From DAOTWP01 sp034435675 (GTDB taxonomy: Bacteria > Chloroflexota > Anaerolineae > Aggregatilineales > Phototrophicaceae): 59,951 bases of DNA. The DNA is taken from contig DAOTWP010000379.1 of the NCBI GenBank assembly GCA_034435675.1, forward strand, positions 1 to 59,951. Reading direction: 5' to 3'. Below are positions 52,270 to 59,951 of the stretch, piece after piece (position 1 is the stretch's first letter; every line of letters begins with the position of its first letter). A program made the translations under genes and the position numbers. The notes under the pieces were generated by a model that was not told the origin of the DNA, ran no database searches, and saw nothing but the letters and a program-made list of their open reading frames with translations.

Positions 52270-53493
52270 TCAGGGCGACCAGCCCCATGCAATCACATCG
52301 GCAGCGCCCAGCGCCGGGTAAATCCCGCTGCTCAATTCAGTGAAGACCCCGCTGCGAATATCCAGCGCCAGCAGTAAATAACCCTTTTCATCGTCAGGAA
52401 TATTACCCCCAAAGGCGAGATGCGTGCTGTCGGGCGACCAGTTCAGGCGCGGGGGATTGGGTGTATGTTCAACCGTGCTGAAGCCGCAATATGCTCGCAG
52501 TTCGCCAGCGGTCACATTATAGACATGAATCACTGCCGCCGCTGAGGTTTCTGCCGGGTTTGCGCCGGTCAGCGGCGTCACCCAGAAGGCAACCTGTGTG
52601 CCGTCTGGGGACCAGCTCAGGCGTCGCGTGGTGTAGCCATTGATGCGCACTGCGCCGTAAGCCGTCTGCAAATCCGTCCAGCGTGTCGGAACCGTATCGC
52701 CGGGGCGCACGCCGAACAACTCAGCGCCGGCAAGCCCATCTGTGCTTTCCGCCGCAATTGGCGCAGCGAATGCCAGCCATCTGCCATCCGGCGACCATGC
52801 CGAGTCGTTAAAATAAGCCGTGTCCATACCCAGATTCACGCGCTGCGCCGCGATGCCAACCAGTCCATAAGTGTCCAAGTTGACGAGCGCCCGGCGCACA
52901 TCGTCCTCCTGCTGCTCCACAACCAGCCCCCAGCGCCCGCCCGGCTGCACCGAAACGACACTGCGCACGTTCAAGGGTTGGCGTTCGCCACCGTTTTCCG
53001 GCAGCAGATAGGCGCGGCGTCCCGGTGTCCAGACCAGCAGCGTGTCGGCAGACCACCATTCCACATCAATCGCATTGCCGACCAATGGGGTACGCTCTGT
53101 GCCATCCAGTCGCATTCTGGTGAAACTGAGCGTGGGCGTATCCAGATACGCCAGCCAGCGTCCATCCGGTGACAGGCGGCAGTTGCTCACGCAGGGGTGG
53201 GTATCCGGCAGAGGGTAACGCCGATTCTGGTCGACCTCATAGACCCATAGATTGGTCGCGTCGAATGTCGTCAGGATGATGCCATCCGGCGAGAATTCCG
53301 GTGTCCACGACTCGATGTTGGTTTGCGGGCAAACCGGGATAGGCAATCGCTGCGCTGCCGCCGGGGGTACACCTGCTGCGAGCAGCAGCCCAATGACCAG
53401 CAGCATGACGATGCGGGCGGCGCAGCGCCTGTATGCGGATTTCGTGCCGTCGGAGGGAGGTTGAGCATTCAGGATGATGATATTTGCTCCCAT
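52270..53493 (-). CDS. Exported TolB/WD40-like beta-propeller protein
   Basis: 407 residues. A signal peptide (hydrophobic IVMLLVIGLLLAAGV, cleavage near PAAAQR) is followed by repeated TolB-type blades: WTPEFSPDGIILTTFD, CRLSPDGRWLAYLD, DSAWSPDGRWLAFAA, LSWSPDGTQVAFW, LNWSPDSTHLAFGG. The SPDGxxLAF pattern is diagnostic. Probably outside the membrane, anchored or free. The start overlaps the end of the 53469 gene by 25 bases, so translation is probably coupled. Its position beside two membrane paralogues suggests a shared envelope function of unknown nature. Confidence 0.8.
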   Translation of the reverse strand: MGANIIILNAQPPSDGTKSAYRRCAARIVMLLVIGLLLAAGVPPAAAQRLPIPVCPQTNIESWTPEFSPDGIILTTFDATNLWVYEVDQNRRYPLPDTHPCVSNCRLSPDGRWLAYLDTPTLSFTRMRLDGTERTPLVGNAIDVEWWSADTLLVWTPGRRAYLLPENGGERQPLNVRSVVSVQPGGRWGLVVEQQEDDVRRALVNLDTYGLVGIAAQRVNLGMDTAYFNDSAWSPDGRWLAFAAPIAAESTDGLAGAELFGVRPGDTVPTRWTDLQTAYGAVRINGYTTRRLSWSPDGTQVAFWVTPLTGANPAETSAAAVIHVYNVTAGELRAYCGFSTVEHTPNPPRLNWSPDSTHLAFGGNIPDDEKGYLLLALDIRSGVFTELSSGIYPALGAADVIAWGWSP

Positions 53494-54260
53494 TCAAACA
53501 GATGAATCTGGCTGACACTCTGTGCGTTGTCCGGCGCGGCGCTATCCGCGATAATCAGCCGGGTGCCTGTGCGCAGGCAGCTTTGCGGGCGCTGAAACCG
53601 CACGCCACAAAAGGGCTGGAACAGCAGTTCCAGTGGCGGTTCATCCCCGCTGGCAGGATCATAAACCTGAACCGCCGCTACTGCGATGCTGTCATAATCA
53701 TATGGCAGCGCCTGTTTGTCCAGGCGTGGCGCGGGCAGCGCATAGGCAAAACGCAGTCTGCGGCAGACCAGCACTGCGCCCGAACCAGGCTGCGAGGCTT
53801 CGGCTAGCACGGTGCTTGCTGCCAGCCCCAGCAGCAGCGGCGGTAAAATCGCCAACCGCAGGCGTTCGACCAGCAGCATCTTCTCCGGCATGGACAGCGG
53901 GCGCACCAGCGCATCCACGCGATCTTCGGCGCGCAGCCCGCGTTCCCGTGCCCCGCCGAAATTCAATGGTACGGCGTGCCGTGCGGGCTGTGGACGCAGT
54001 AGAGACTCCGGCAGCGGGAACGGCTCAATGCTTACTGCACCGTAGTCCTCGTCCCGTGTATGCAGCTTGCCGTCGGGAGTCAATGTGTGCTGCGCCAGCC
54101 AGTCGTCCTCGCCATAGAGTTCCTCAACGTAAATCTGCCCGGCTGCATCCATGCCAAGCAGATGGCAGTCCCCGTGATGCCGCAGGGGCAAGGAAGCCAG
54201 ATGCCGCCAATGCTGTTGTGAGATCGGTTGTGTCGTAAAATTGTGTAACAAGATTGTCAA
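53469..54260 (-). CDS. Hypothetical protein heading the four-gene cluster
   Basis: 263 residues from TTG 54260; a later ATG near residue 37 is possible. No signal peptide. The middle contains LSMPEKMLLVERLRLAILPP followed by a short hydrophobic stretch (LLLGLAASTVLAEA) that could be one membrane helix. Either side is mixed alpha/beta (DCHLLGMDAAGQIYVEELYG, YDSIAVAAVQVYDPASGDEP). I do not recognise it. It is the first gene of the cluster and overlaps the next by 25 bases; divergent from the response regulator gene. Confidence 0.65.
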   Translation of the reverse strand: MTILLHNFTTQPISQQHWRHLASLPLRHHGDCHLLGMDAAGQIYVEELYGEDDWLAQHTLTPDGKLHTRDEDYGAVSIEPFPLPESLLRPQPARHAVPLNFGGARERGLRAEDRVDALVRPLSMPEKMLLVERLRLAILPPLLLGLAASTVLAEASQPGSGAVLVCRRLRFAYALPAPRLDKQALPYDYDSIAVAAVQVYDPASGDEPPLELLFQPFCGVRFQRPQSCLRTGTRLIIADSAAPDNAQSVSQIHLFEWEQISSS

Positions 54261-54296
54261 TTCTCAAGGTTTGATAGCTGCATGCGCTGTTACGTA

Positions 54297-54305
54297 TGTT
54301 ATAAT
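54297..54305 (+). promoter_or_regulatory. Extended -10 promoter of the response regulator operon
   Basis: TGT directly followed by TATAAT, the extended -10 form (TGnTATAAT) that works without a good -35. It ends 62 bases before the start at 54368. Confidence 0.55.
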
Positions 54306-54367
54306 TGAAAAGTAGTCATTATTTCTTAAAGGTGGTCTCCAAACCCCCATATTCATGAGGGCTATGC

Positions 54368-55048
54368 ATGAGCAAACGGACAACGTTGTCAACCCTGATT
54401 TATGATATGGCGGAAGGTTCGCCAGAATCAAGTGAATCGCGCGAACCTGAAAATCCCATATCGACGACAATAATCTCGCTTGCCGAAGGCGGTGCGAAAA
54501 TGACCAACCCTGCTGCCGAAATCGGGATTATACCGATGGTCACGCTGACAGCAGAAGGCAAAGACAATGACGATGTGCAGGACGCCCGCCCGACCCTGGA
54601 CGAAACGCTGCCATCCAAACCCGCAGTTTTGGCGCAGCAGCAGACAGATGTTCCTAAAGTGACGACGCCCTCTGTGCTGATTGTGGAAGACACTACCGAA
54701 CTGGCGGAGGTGATCCAGGCGACGCTGGAACGCATGAACATGGTCACCGCGCACGAAACACACGGCGCAAAGGCGCTGACGCGCTTCAACGCGATGAATC
54801 CCGATGTCGTACTGCTGGATATTGCCCTGCCGGATATGACCGGCTGGAAGATTTTGGAAGCAATCAAAGTGGAGCGTGAAAGCGGCAGCGCGCGCAAAAT
54901 GCCCGCGATTATCGTTATCACCGCCTATGGCGACCCGGCGAATCGTCTGGTGGGCAAATTGCAGGGGGTACACAGTTATCTGATTAAACCCTTCACCGCG
55001 GAAGAAGTGGAACGGGTAGTGGTGGAAGCGCTTGGCAGCACAGCGTAG
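54368..55048 (+). CDS. Response regulator (receiver domain) with long N-terminal tail
   Basis: 226 residues. Residues 100-222 form a CheY-like receiver domain: acidic pair in VLIVEDTTELAEV (Glu106, Asp107), phosphoacceptor Asp151 in VVLLDIALPDMTGW, Thr185 in IVITAYGDP and Lys207 in YLIKPFTAEEV. All are intact, so it should be phosphorylated by a histidine kinase, which is not in the window. No output domain follows. The first 100 residues are polar and probably disordered; an internal ATG at 54500 could give a shorter form. Its end overlaps the next gene by 17 bases. Confidence 0.9.
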   Translation: MSKRTTLSTLIYDMAEGSPESSESREPENPISTTIISLAEGGAKMTNPAAEIGIIPMVTLTAEGKDNDDVQDARPTLDETLPSKPAVLAQQQTDVPKVTTPSVLIVEDTTELAEVIQATLERMNMVTAHETHGAKALTRFNAMNPDVVLLDIALPDMTGWKILEAIKVERESGSARKMPAIIVITAYGDPANRLVGKLQGVHSYLIKPFTAEEVERVVVEALGSTA

Positions 55049-56099
55049 TGTCTCGGAAAACCGCCGGCGAGCAGTGTCCGCGGTGGCACTGCTCGTTTTG
55101 ATTCTATTGGTGGGTGTGCTGTTTGCCGCCTGCCAGCCCGCTGCGCCAACAGCAATGCTGCCCACCCTTGCACCCACACTGCCGCCCCCTTCCTCGGAAC
55201 AGTTGATTGCCGAAAATCGTCGTTTGGGGCGTCCATTGCAGGCGTTATATCAGGTGGAGGCAGCGGCACAGCAGCAAGGCTGGACGCCGCAGCGCCAGCG
55301 GCAGGCAGGCGATCTCTGGTTCGAGCTGGGTACACTGCCTGCTGCGGTGGTCTACTGGCGGGCAGCATTTGAGGGCGGCGTGCGCGATTTGCCGCTGGTG
55401 CAGCAGCTTGCTCAGGGTTACATCACACTGCAAGATTGGGGCGCTGCGGCAGACACGCTGGTGGCGCTGCTGGCGCTCGACCCCGCCTCTGCCTGGGCAA
55501 ACTATCAACTCGGTCTCATTCTCGCCCCGGTCAACCCGGCGCAGGCTGAACCGCTGCTGTTCGAAGCGGTGCAGGCTCCAGCGTTTGCGCCTGTATCGTC
55601 CGCGTTGCTGGAGGTCTTCCAGCTCCAGCAATCTGAGGGGGATGCCATACTGGGGAGTATGCGCGTGGGGCTGGTCTTTGCCGCCAGCGAGCTGTGGGCA
55701 CATGCGGAAATGGCTTTCACCCACGCGGCAAGCATCGGCTATCCCTATCCCGAAGCGATGGCATATGTGGGGCTGGCGCGTGACCGGCAGGGCAAAGATG
55801 GCAGTGCCTGGGTGCGGCAGGCAGTTGAACTTGCGCCGGATAACTCGACGGTGCTGTATGTTTCCGGGCTGCATCTGCGTCATATGGGCGAACTGGAAGA
55901 CAGCCTTGCGGTATTTGAACGCGCTGTTGCGCTCGACCCGCGTAATCCGGCACTTCAAGCGGAGCTGGGCACTGCCTACCGGCTGCTGAACAATATTTCG
56001 CTGGCGGAATACTGGTATCAACAGGCAGTCGAAACCTCGGGCGGTGCGCCGGAATTTCAGCAGCTCCTCGACAGTTTTTATGCCGGCGAACTGCGCTGA
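55032..56099 (+). CDS. TPR lipoprotein
   Basis: 355 residues. The N-terminus is a lipoprotein signal: Arg-rich start, hydrophobic VALLVLILLVGVLFAAC with Cys34 as the lipidated residue. A Pro-rich linker (LPTLAPTLPPPSSEQ) then leads to five or more TPR-like repeats (QQLAQGYITLQDWGAAADTL, YQLGLILAPVNPAQAEPLLF, SGLHLRHMGELEDSLAVFER). Probably anchored on the outer face of the membrane as a docking protein. It overlaps the response regulator by 17 bases, implying co-translation; whether they work together is unknown. Confidence 0.82.
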   Translation: MAAQRSVSENRRRAVSAVALLVLILLVGVLFAACQPAAPTAMLPTLAPTLPPPSSEQLIAENRRLGRPLQALYQVEAAAQQQGWTPQRQRQAGDLWFELGTLPAAVVYWRAAFEGGVRDLPLVQQLAQGYITLQDWGAAADTLVALLALDPASAWANYQLGLILAPVNPAQAEPLLFEAVQAPAFAPVSSALLEVFQLQQSEGDAILGSMRVGLVFAASELWAHAEMAFTHAASIGYPYPEAMAYVGLARDRQGKDGSAWVRQAVELAPDNSTVLYVSGLHLRHMGELEDSLAVFERAVALDPRNPALQAELGTAYRLLNNISLAEYWYQQAVETSGGAPEFQQLLDSFYAGELR

Positions 56100-56243
56100 G
56101 CGCCCTGCCGGACAGACCATGATCCGGGCAAATTGCATTTTGTAACTGCAAACTGGCGTTTACAGCGCTTTTGCGTGCGTGATACAATCCGAGTTCTGAT
56201 CACCGGAGACAAGACCGGCAGCCGTTCATTCATGGAGTTAGTT

Positions 56244-57446
56244 ATGCTGTCATCCCGCCGGATGACCGACACAGCAACACGTCCCTCTCGTTTTTCAATC
56301 GCAGATTTGCTAACCCTGTGCTGCGGTGCGCTGCTGCTGGCGGCGTTTCTGGCGCTGCCCTGGTTTGCGCAAGAAGACACCGCGCTTACGGCAAACACAC
56401 TGCTGGCACAGACCCCGCTTTCACCGCTGCTGCTGATTCGTACTGCCGGGGCGGCGGCGCTGCTGGCAGGGCTATGGGGGTTGGTGGATGTGCGTGCGCG
56501 CGGCATCAGCCGCACGGGGGGCTTCCTCGCTGGGCTGCTGGGGCTGGTCTATTACAGCATTGTCTTCGTGCAAAACGCGCAGGGGGTGGTCAATCTTGGC
56601 GCGGGCACAGGGTTTGGTTTCTGGCTGTGTCTGGTGGCTTCCCTGCTGTTGATTGGCGTTGTCTTTGTTCGCCGTCCGCAGGCACCGCGTTACGGTGCGA
56701 TTGTCCTGCCCCTGCTGATATTGCTGCTGGCAGGCATGCTGATGCTGTTTAACGCTGCACGAGGATGGACGGTGGTGCTTAGCGGTCCGCCAGGCACACT
56801 GCTCTACGCGGCAACATTTGACGCGCCCGATGATGCGTGGGATTTATACACCGGGCGGCTGGAAGCGCAGATTGCTGGTGGCGTACTGCGCATTGACTCC
56901 GAAGTCCCTGTTTCTGGTCCATATTCCTATGCACAACCGCACTTTGCCGACTTCGATTTCAGCATTCAGGCGACGGCGGTTGGTGGACCGCTGAACAACG
57001 GCTTTGGCGTCATCGTGCGCCTGCAAAATCAGGGGAATCGCAGCACCGCGGACGACAGCTACTACCTCTTTCTGATCAGCAGCGATGGCTACTATCAGGT
57101 GCGGCGCGTGCTGAACGGCAGCGAAAAAGTACTCAGCACATGGATTGAGTCTTCGGTCATTCAGACCAACCTCGGCGTCACAAACACCCTGCGGGTTGTT
57201 GCCCGCGGCAGTCAGTTCCAGTTTTTTGTCAACGGACAGGCAGTGGCATTTTGTGTGCCCAATAACCCGGAAAACGAAAGTACTTACTACCTGGACACTT
57301 GTGTAGATGGGCAGATGCTCACTACCCTTGTTGACGACAGCATCTCCAGTGGGCAGCTTGGCGCGGTGATCGTCACGCTGGGTGAGCCGCAGGCAGTCAC
57401 AGTCGAATTCGATAATGTGGTTGTTTTGGGCGCACCGCAGGAATAG
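56244..57446 (+). CDS. Membrane protein with C-terminal LamG/DUF1080-like domain
   Basis: 400 residues from ATG 56244, chosen for GGAG six bases upstream; the frame is open from 56133. Residues 1-180 contain four TM helices (LTLCCGALLLAAFLALPWFA, AAALLAGLWGLVDV and others). From about 200 there is a jelly-roll-like outer domain (DDAWDLYTGRLEAQIAGGVL, FADFDFSIQATAVGG, NGFGVIVRLQNQ, YYLFLISSDGYYQVRRV) of the kind seen in concanavalin-like ligand-binding domains. Ligand unknown, perhaps carbohydrate. mtaB follows directly. Confidence 0.7.
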   Translation: MLSSRRMTDTATRPSRFSIADLLTLCCGALLLAAFLALPWFAQEDTALTANTLLAQTPLSPLLLIRTAGAAALLAGLWGLVDVRARGISRTGGFLAGLLGLVYYSIVFVQNAQGVVNLGAGTGFGFWLCLVASLLLIGVVFVRRPQAPRYGAIVLPLLILLLAGMLMLFNAARGWTVVLSGPPGTLLYAATFDAPDDAWDLYTGRLEAQIAGGVLRIDSEVPVSGPYSYAQPHFADFDFSIQATAVGGPLNNGFGVIVRLQNQGNRSTADDSYYLFLISSDGYYQVRRVLNGSEKVLSTWIESSVIQTNLGVTNTLRVVARGSQFQFFVNGQAVAFCVPNNPENESTYYLDTCVDGQMLTTLVDDSISSGQLGAVIVTLGEPQAVTVEFDNVVVLGAPQE

Positions 57447-57458
57447 ATGGGAAAGGCG

Positions 57459-58757
57459 ATGAACGTACATTTACGTATGGTCGGCTGCCGCTTGAATCAG
57501 AGCGAAATTGACCATATGGCGCGGCAGTTTCAGCAGCAGGGGCATATAGTCGTTGATGACCCCGCCCAAGCAGATTGGGTCGTGGTCAACACCTGCGCAG
57601 TGACACAGGATGCCACCCGCACCAGCCGCAGGCTGATTCGGGATATGCATCGCACCAATGCCGATGCCGCGATTACCGTCACGGGTTGTTACGCGCAAAT
57701 TGCGCTGGACGAAATCGCCGTGCAGCCAGGCGTTGTCCATGTCATTGACAACTTCGGCAAGGATCGGCTGGTCGAGCAGCTTACTGGGCAGCCCGCACAG
57801 GAGTTTGATCACGAGCCGATTGCGCGTGACCGCACGCCAGGCGCGATGGGGCGCACTCGCGCCTTCGTCAAAGTTCAGGACGGGTGCGACAACCGCTGCA
57901 CATTCTGCGTGACGACGATTGCCCGCGGCGCCGGACGCAGCCGAACCGTGCAGGAGGTCGTCAACGAGATTCGCTATCTGCACAGCGCCGGGTATGCCGA
58001 GGTGGTGCTGACTGGCGTACATCTCGGCAGTTACGGGCAGGACCGCGGAGAGACAGACGGGCTGATGCAGTTGATGCGCGCTGTTCTGGCGGATACGGAC
58101 ATTCCCCGCCTGCGGCTGTCATCCCTGGAACCGTGGGATTTGTCCCCCGCATTTTTTGACCTGTGGGCGAACCCGCGCCTCTGCCCGCATCTACATCTGC
58201 CGCTGCAAAGTGGCTGCGATGCCACCCTGCGGCGCATGCTGCGCAATACCAGCCAGCAGGCATTCCGCGCACTGCTCAGCCATGCCCGTGCCCGTATTCC
58301 CGATGTGCGTATTACCAGTGATGTTATTGTCGGCTTTCCGGGCGAAACGGATGAGGAATTTGCCATCAGTCGTGCCTTTATTGCCGCAATGGACTTTGGC
58401 GGGCTGCATGTTTTCCGCTACAGCAAGCGACCCGGAACTGCGGCGGCACGTATGCGTGGACAGGTGAGTGATGCCGTCAAGAAAGCGCGCAGCGCTGATC
58501 TGCTGGCGCTGGCAGCGGAAATGGAACAGCGTTTTGCCGCGCGCTATCTTCAGCGTGTGCTGCCTGTTTTGTGGGAACAGGTCAGCGGCGCAACCGGCGC
58601 GGGATTGCTCAATGTCGGCTATACTGATAACTATATCCGGGTGCAGGCGGTGCATCCCCGTGTGCTGACCGGCAGCATTATTCCGGCACGGCTGGAACAG
58701 CTTGCCCCCCAGCAGTCAATTGCGCCTGTGCTGGCAGCCCCCCTGCTTCCAGGTTGA
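57459..58757 (+). CDS. mtaB: tRNA t6A37 methylthiotransferase MtaB
   Basis: 432 residues from ATG 57459 (GGGAAAGG upstream; ATG 57447 is an alternative). A radical-SAM enzyme that converts t6A to ms2t6A at position 37 of tRNAs reading ANN codons. The N-terminal UPF0004 domain has its three cluster cysteines in MVGCRLNQSE, VNTCAVTQDA and VTGCYAQIA. The radical-SAM motif is CDNRCTFC. The MtaB-type sequence GAGRSRTVQEVVNEI and the C-terminal TRAM-like part are present. It is probably MtaB rather than MiaB, judging by GCRLNQSE. Confidence 0.93.
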   Translation: MNVHLRMVGCRLNQSEIDHMARQFQQQGHIVVDDPAQADWVVVNTCAVTQDATRTSRRLIRDMHRTNADAAITVTGCYAQIALDEIAVQPGVVHVIDNFGKDRLVEQLTGQPAQEFDHEPIARDRTPGAMGRTRAFVKVQDGCDNRCTFCVTTIARGAGRSRTVQEVVNEIRYLHSAGYAEVVLTGVHLGSYGQDRGETDGLMQLMRAVLADTDIPRLRLSSLEPWDLSPAFFDLWANPRLCPHLHLPLQSGCDATLRRMLRNTSQQAFRALLSHARARIPDVRITSDVIVGFPGETDEEFAISRAFIAAMDFGGLHVFRYSKRPGTAAARMRGQVSDAVKKARSADLLALAAEMEQRFAARYLQRVLPVLWEQVSGATGAGLLNVGYTDNYIRVQAVHPRVLTGSIIPARLEQLAPQQSIAPVLAAPLLPG

Positions 58758-58865
58758 GGCAGCCGGTGTAAGATTAACCCGTATCGGGTGCGTCTCCCTG
58801 CCGCCACTGGGCGAGGTTACACCGCTGGTGGAGCGGCAGTTATCCAGTCAGGATTAAGGGAAAGC

Positions 58866-59324
58866 ATGATGCAGGATCCCAGACCACAAATCAACGAAGC
58901 GCTAAAAGAAGCGATGAAGAGTAAGGACACCAGCCGGCGCGATGCACTGCGGGTGCTTCAGAGTGTTTTTAAGCAGGTCGAAATTGATACACAGAAGCCG
59001 CTGACGCCCGAAGACGCGGTTGCGCTGATTCAGCGGGAAATCAAGAAACTGCGCGACAGCATTGATGAAAAGCAGCGCGCCGGGCGCGAAGATCTTGTCG
59101 CCAAAGAAGAATTTGAACTGGCGCTGCTGGAAAGTTTCCTGCCGCGCCAACTGAGCCGCGCGGAAATTGCCGTGCTGGTGCAGGAGGCAATCCAGGAAAG
59201 CGGCGCTGCATCGCCCAAGGATATGGGCAAACTGATGGGGGTGCTCATGCCCAGAGTCAAGGGGCTGGCAGACGGCAAACTGGTCAACGAAGTGGTCAAG
59301 GAGCAGCTTGGCAAGTTGTCATGA
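58866..59324 (+). CDS. yqeY: GatB/YqeY domain protein
   Basis: 152 residues from ATG 58866 or 58869, with AAGGGA upstream. The YqeY family resembles the tail domain of the GatB subunit of the tRNA-dependent amidotransferase and is thought to bind tRNA. Typical features are LKEAMKSKDTSRRDALRVLQ, EDAVALIQREIKKLRDS, FLPRQLSRAEIAVLV and DMGKLMGVLMPRVKG with a Lys-rich end. Its last bases overlap the next gene as ATGA (4 bases), a sign of coupled translation. Precise role unproven. Confidence 0.92.
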   Translation: MMQDPRPQINEALKEAMKSKDTSRRDALRVLQSVFKQVEIDTQKPLTPEDAVALIQREIKKLRDSIDEKQRAGREDLVAKEEFELALLESFLPRQLSRAEIAVLVQEAIQESGAASPKDMGKLMGVLMPRVKGLADGKLVNEVVKEQLGKLS

Positions 59325-59951
59325 TCGAGTGGCTTGCAGAGCGAATTGAACGCCTGTTTGATCTTCCGGCAGACCGCACGGCGCTGTTGCTGCGGCGCAG
59401 CGTTGCGGTGTTATCTGCTGTAACGTTTGTGCTGACTGCAACCGTCATGGTGTCCTTTGACGAAGTCTTTTACGGTGCCAGCCTTGATACCCTGCGCGTT
59501 GGCGATATTGCCCCGCGTGATATCTATGCGACGGAAACGCGCTCGTATACCAGCACCATTCTGACTGAGCGCCAGCGCACCGCGGCAAGTAATGCCGTCG
59601 CGCCGGTCTATTTTCCGCCCAATCCCGATGTCGCTCGCGAACAGCTTACACTGGCACAGAATATCCTGACTTATATCAGCAATGTGCGCCGTGATATCTA
59701 TGGCAGCGAGGCGCAAAAACTGAACGACTTGGCGCAGATCACCGCGCTGCCCCTCAGCGACAACTTTGCCCGGCGTATTCTGACTTACGACGAAGACACC
59801 TGGAACCGGATCAGCAATGAAGTCCAGAATGTGCTGGAACGGGTGATGCGTAACCCGATCACCGAAAACGACCTTGCGACGACCCTCGAACGGCTGCCGG
59901 GACAGGTTGGCTTTGTCTTTACACGGGACGAAGCTGATCTGGTAGTCGCCA
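59321..59951 (+). CDS. PgpH-type 7TM HD-domain phosphohydrolase (partial, 3' end outside window)
   Basis: The first 210 residues only, running off the right edge. One N-terminal TM helix (AVLSAVTFVLTATVMVSF) is followed by an extracellular domain (LRVGDIAPRDIYATETRSYT, NAVAPVYFPPNPDVAREQ) that matches the 7TMR-HDED region of PgpH/YqfF proteins. In that family seven further helices and a cytoplasmic HD domain degrade cyclic di-AMP. The HD domain would lie beyond the window, so the activity is inferred from the N-terminal part. Starts inside the yqeY stop (ATGA). Confidence 0.85.
   Translation, partial: MIEWLAERIERLFDLPADRTALLLRRSVAVLSAVTFVLTATVMVSFDEVFYGASLDTLRVGDIAPRDIYATETRSYTSTILTERQRTAASNAVAPVYFPPNPDVAREQLTLAQNILTYISNVRRDIYGSEAQKLNDLAQITALPLSDNFARRILTYDEDTWNRISNEVQNVLERVMRNPITENDLATTLERLPGQVGFVFTRDEADLVVA

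Overview
The window looks like a chromosomal segment of a Chloroflexota bacterium, most likely class Anaerolineae. This is inferred from gene content: tetratricopeptide proteins with acidic tails full of Trp-Leu motifs, a fused glycyl-tRNA synthetase, many FHA and beta-propeller proteins, and the sigma70/DnaG types. No 16S rRNA gene or other marker in the window proves it. It is moderately GC-rich and densely coding (48 protein genes, two cut by the window edges). I found no tRNA, rRNA, CRISPR array, insertion sequence or prophage.

Layout. 1-5966: a large TPR/WL-repeat protein (minus, runs off the left edge), a secreted Cys-rich propeller-like protein, a small STAS-like protein and a TIR-FHA signalling protein. 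6265-13707: an ABC exporter, a methyltransferase, peptidyl-tRNA hydrolase fused to TPRs, and Mfd, all plus strand. 14005-19939: a secreted propeller/SH3 protein, a YbaK-type deacylase, a MarR regulator, an FHA protein, two unknown proteins and an EamA transporter.

20040-37827 is a complete 14-subunit respiratory complex I operon (nuoA-N, minus strand, order A B C D E F orf G H I J K L M N). It has a good sigma70 promoter upstream of nuoA and a strong intrinsic terminator after nuoN. Having NuoE, F and G means it should oxidise NADH. Several subunits are enlarged. NuoJ carries a roughly 230-residue domain resembling DUF4397 between TM4 and TM5. NuoL has an acidic Glu/Ala insertion and a His-rich loop. 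NuoH has extra membrane segments at both ends. Most of the non-overlapping gaps in the operon contain palindromic stem-loops, and some of these look related to each other.

38032-48929: an alpha/beta hydrolase, a DEAD-box helicase, a Nudix-GNAT fusion, and the information-processing genes rpoD, dnaG and fused glyQS. 49090-50157: an ECF sigma factor with a likely membrane partner. 50296-54260: an unrecognised four-gene minus-strand cluster (two paralogous polytopic membrane proteins, a TolB-like propeller and an unknown protein). It is divergent from 54368-59951, a plus-strand run: response regulator, TPR lipoprotein, membrane/LamG-like protein, MtaB tRNA methylthiotransferase, YqeY, and a PgpH-type HD phosphohydrolase cut by the right edge.

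Most of the window is housekeeping. The best candidate for something undescribed is the remodelled complex I, above all NuoJ. Next come the TIR-FHA protein, the WL-motif array and the four-gene membrane cluster.
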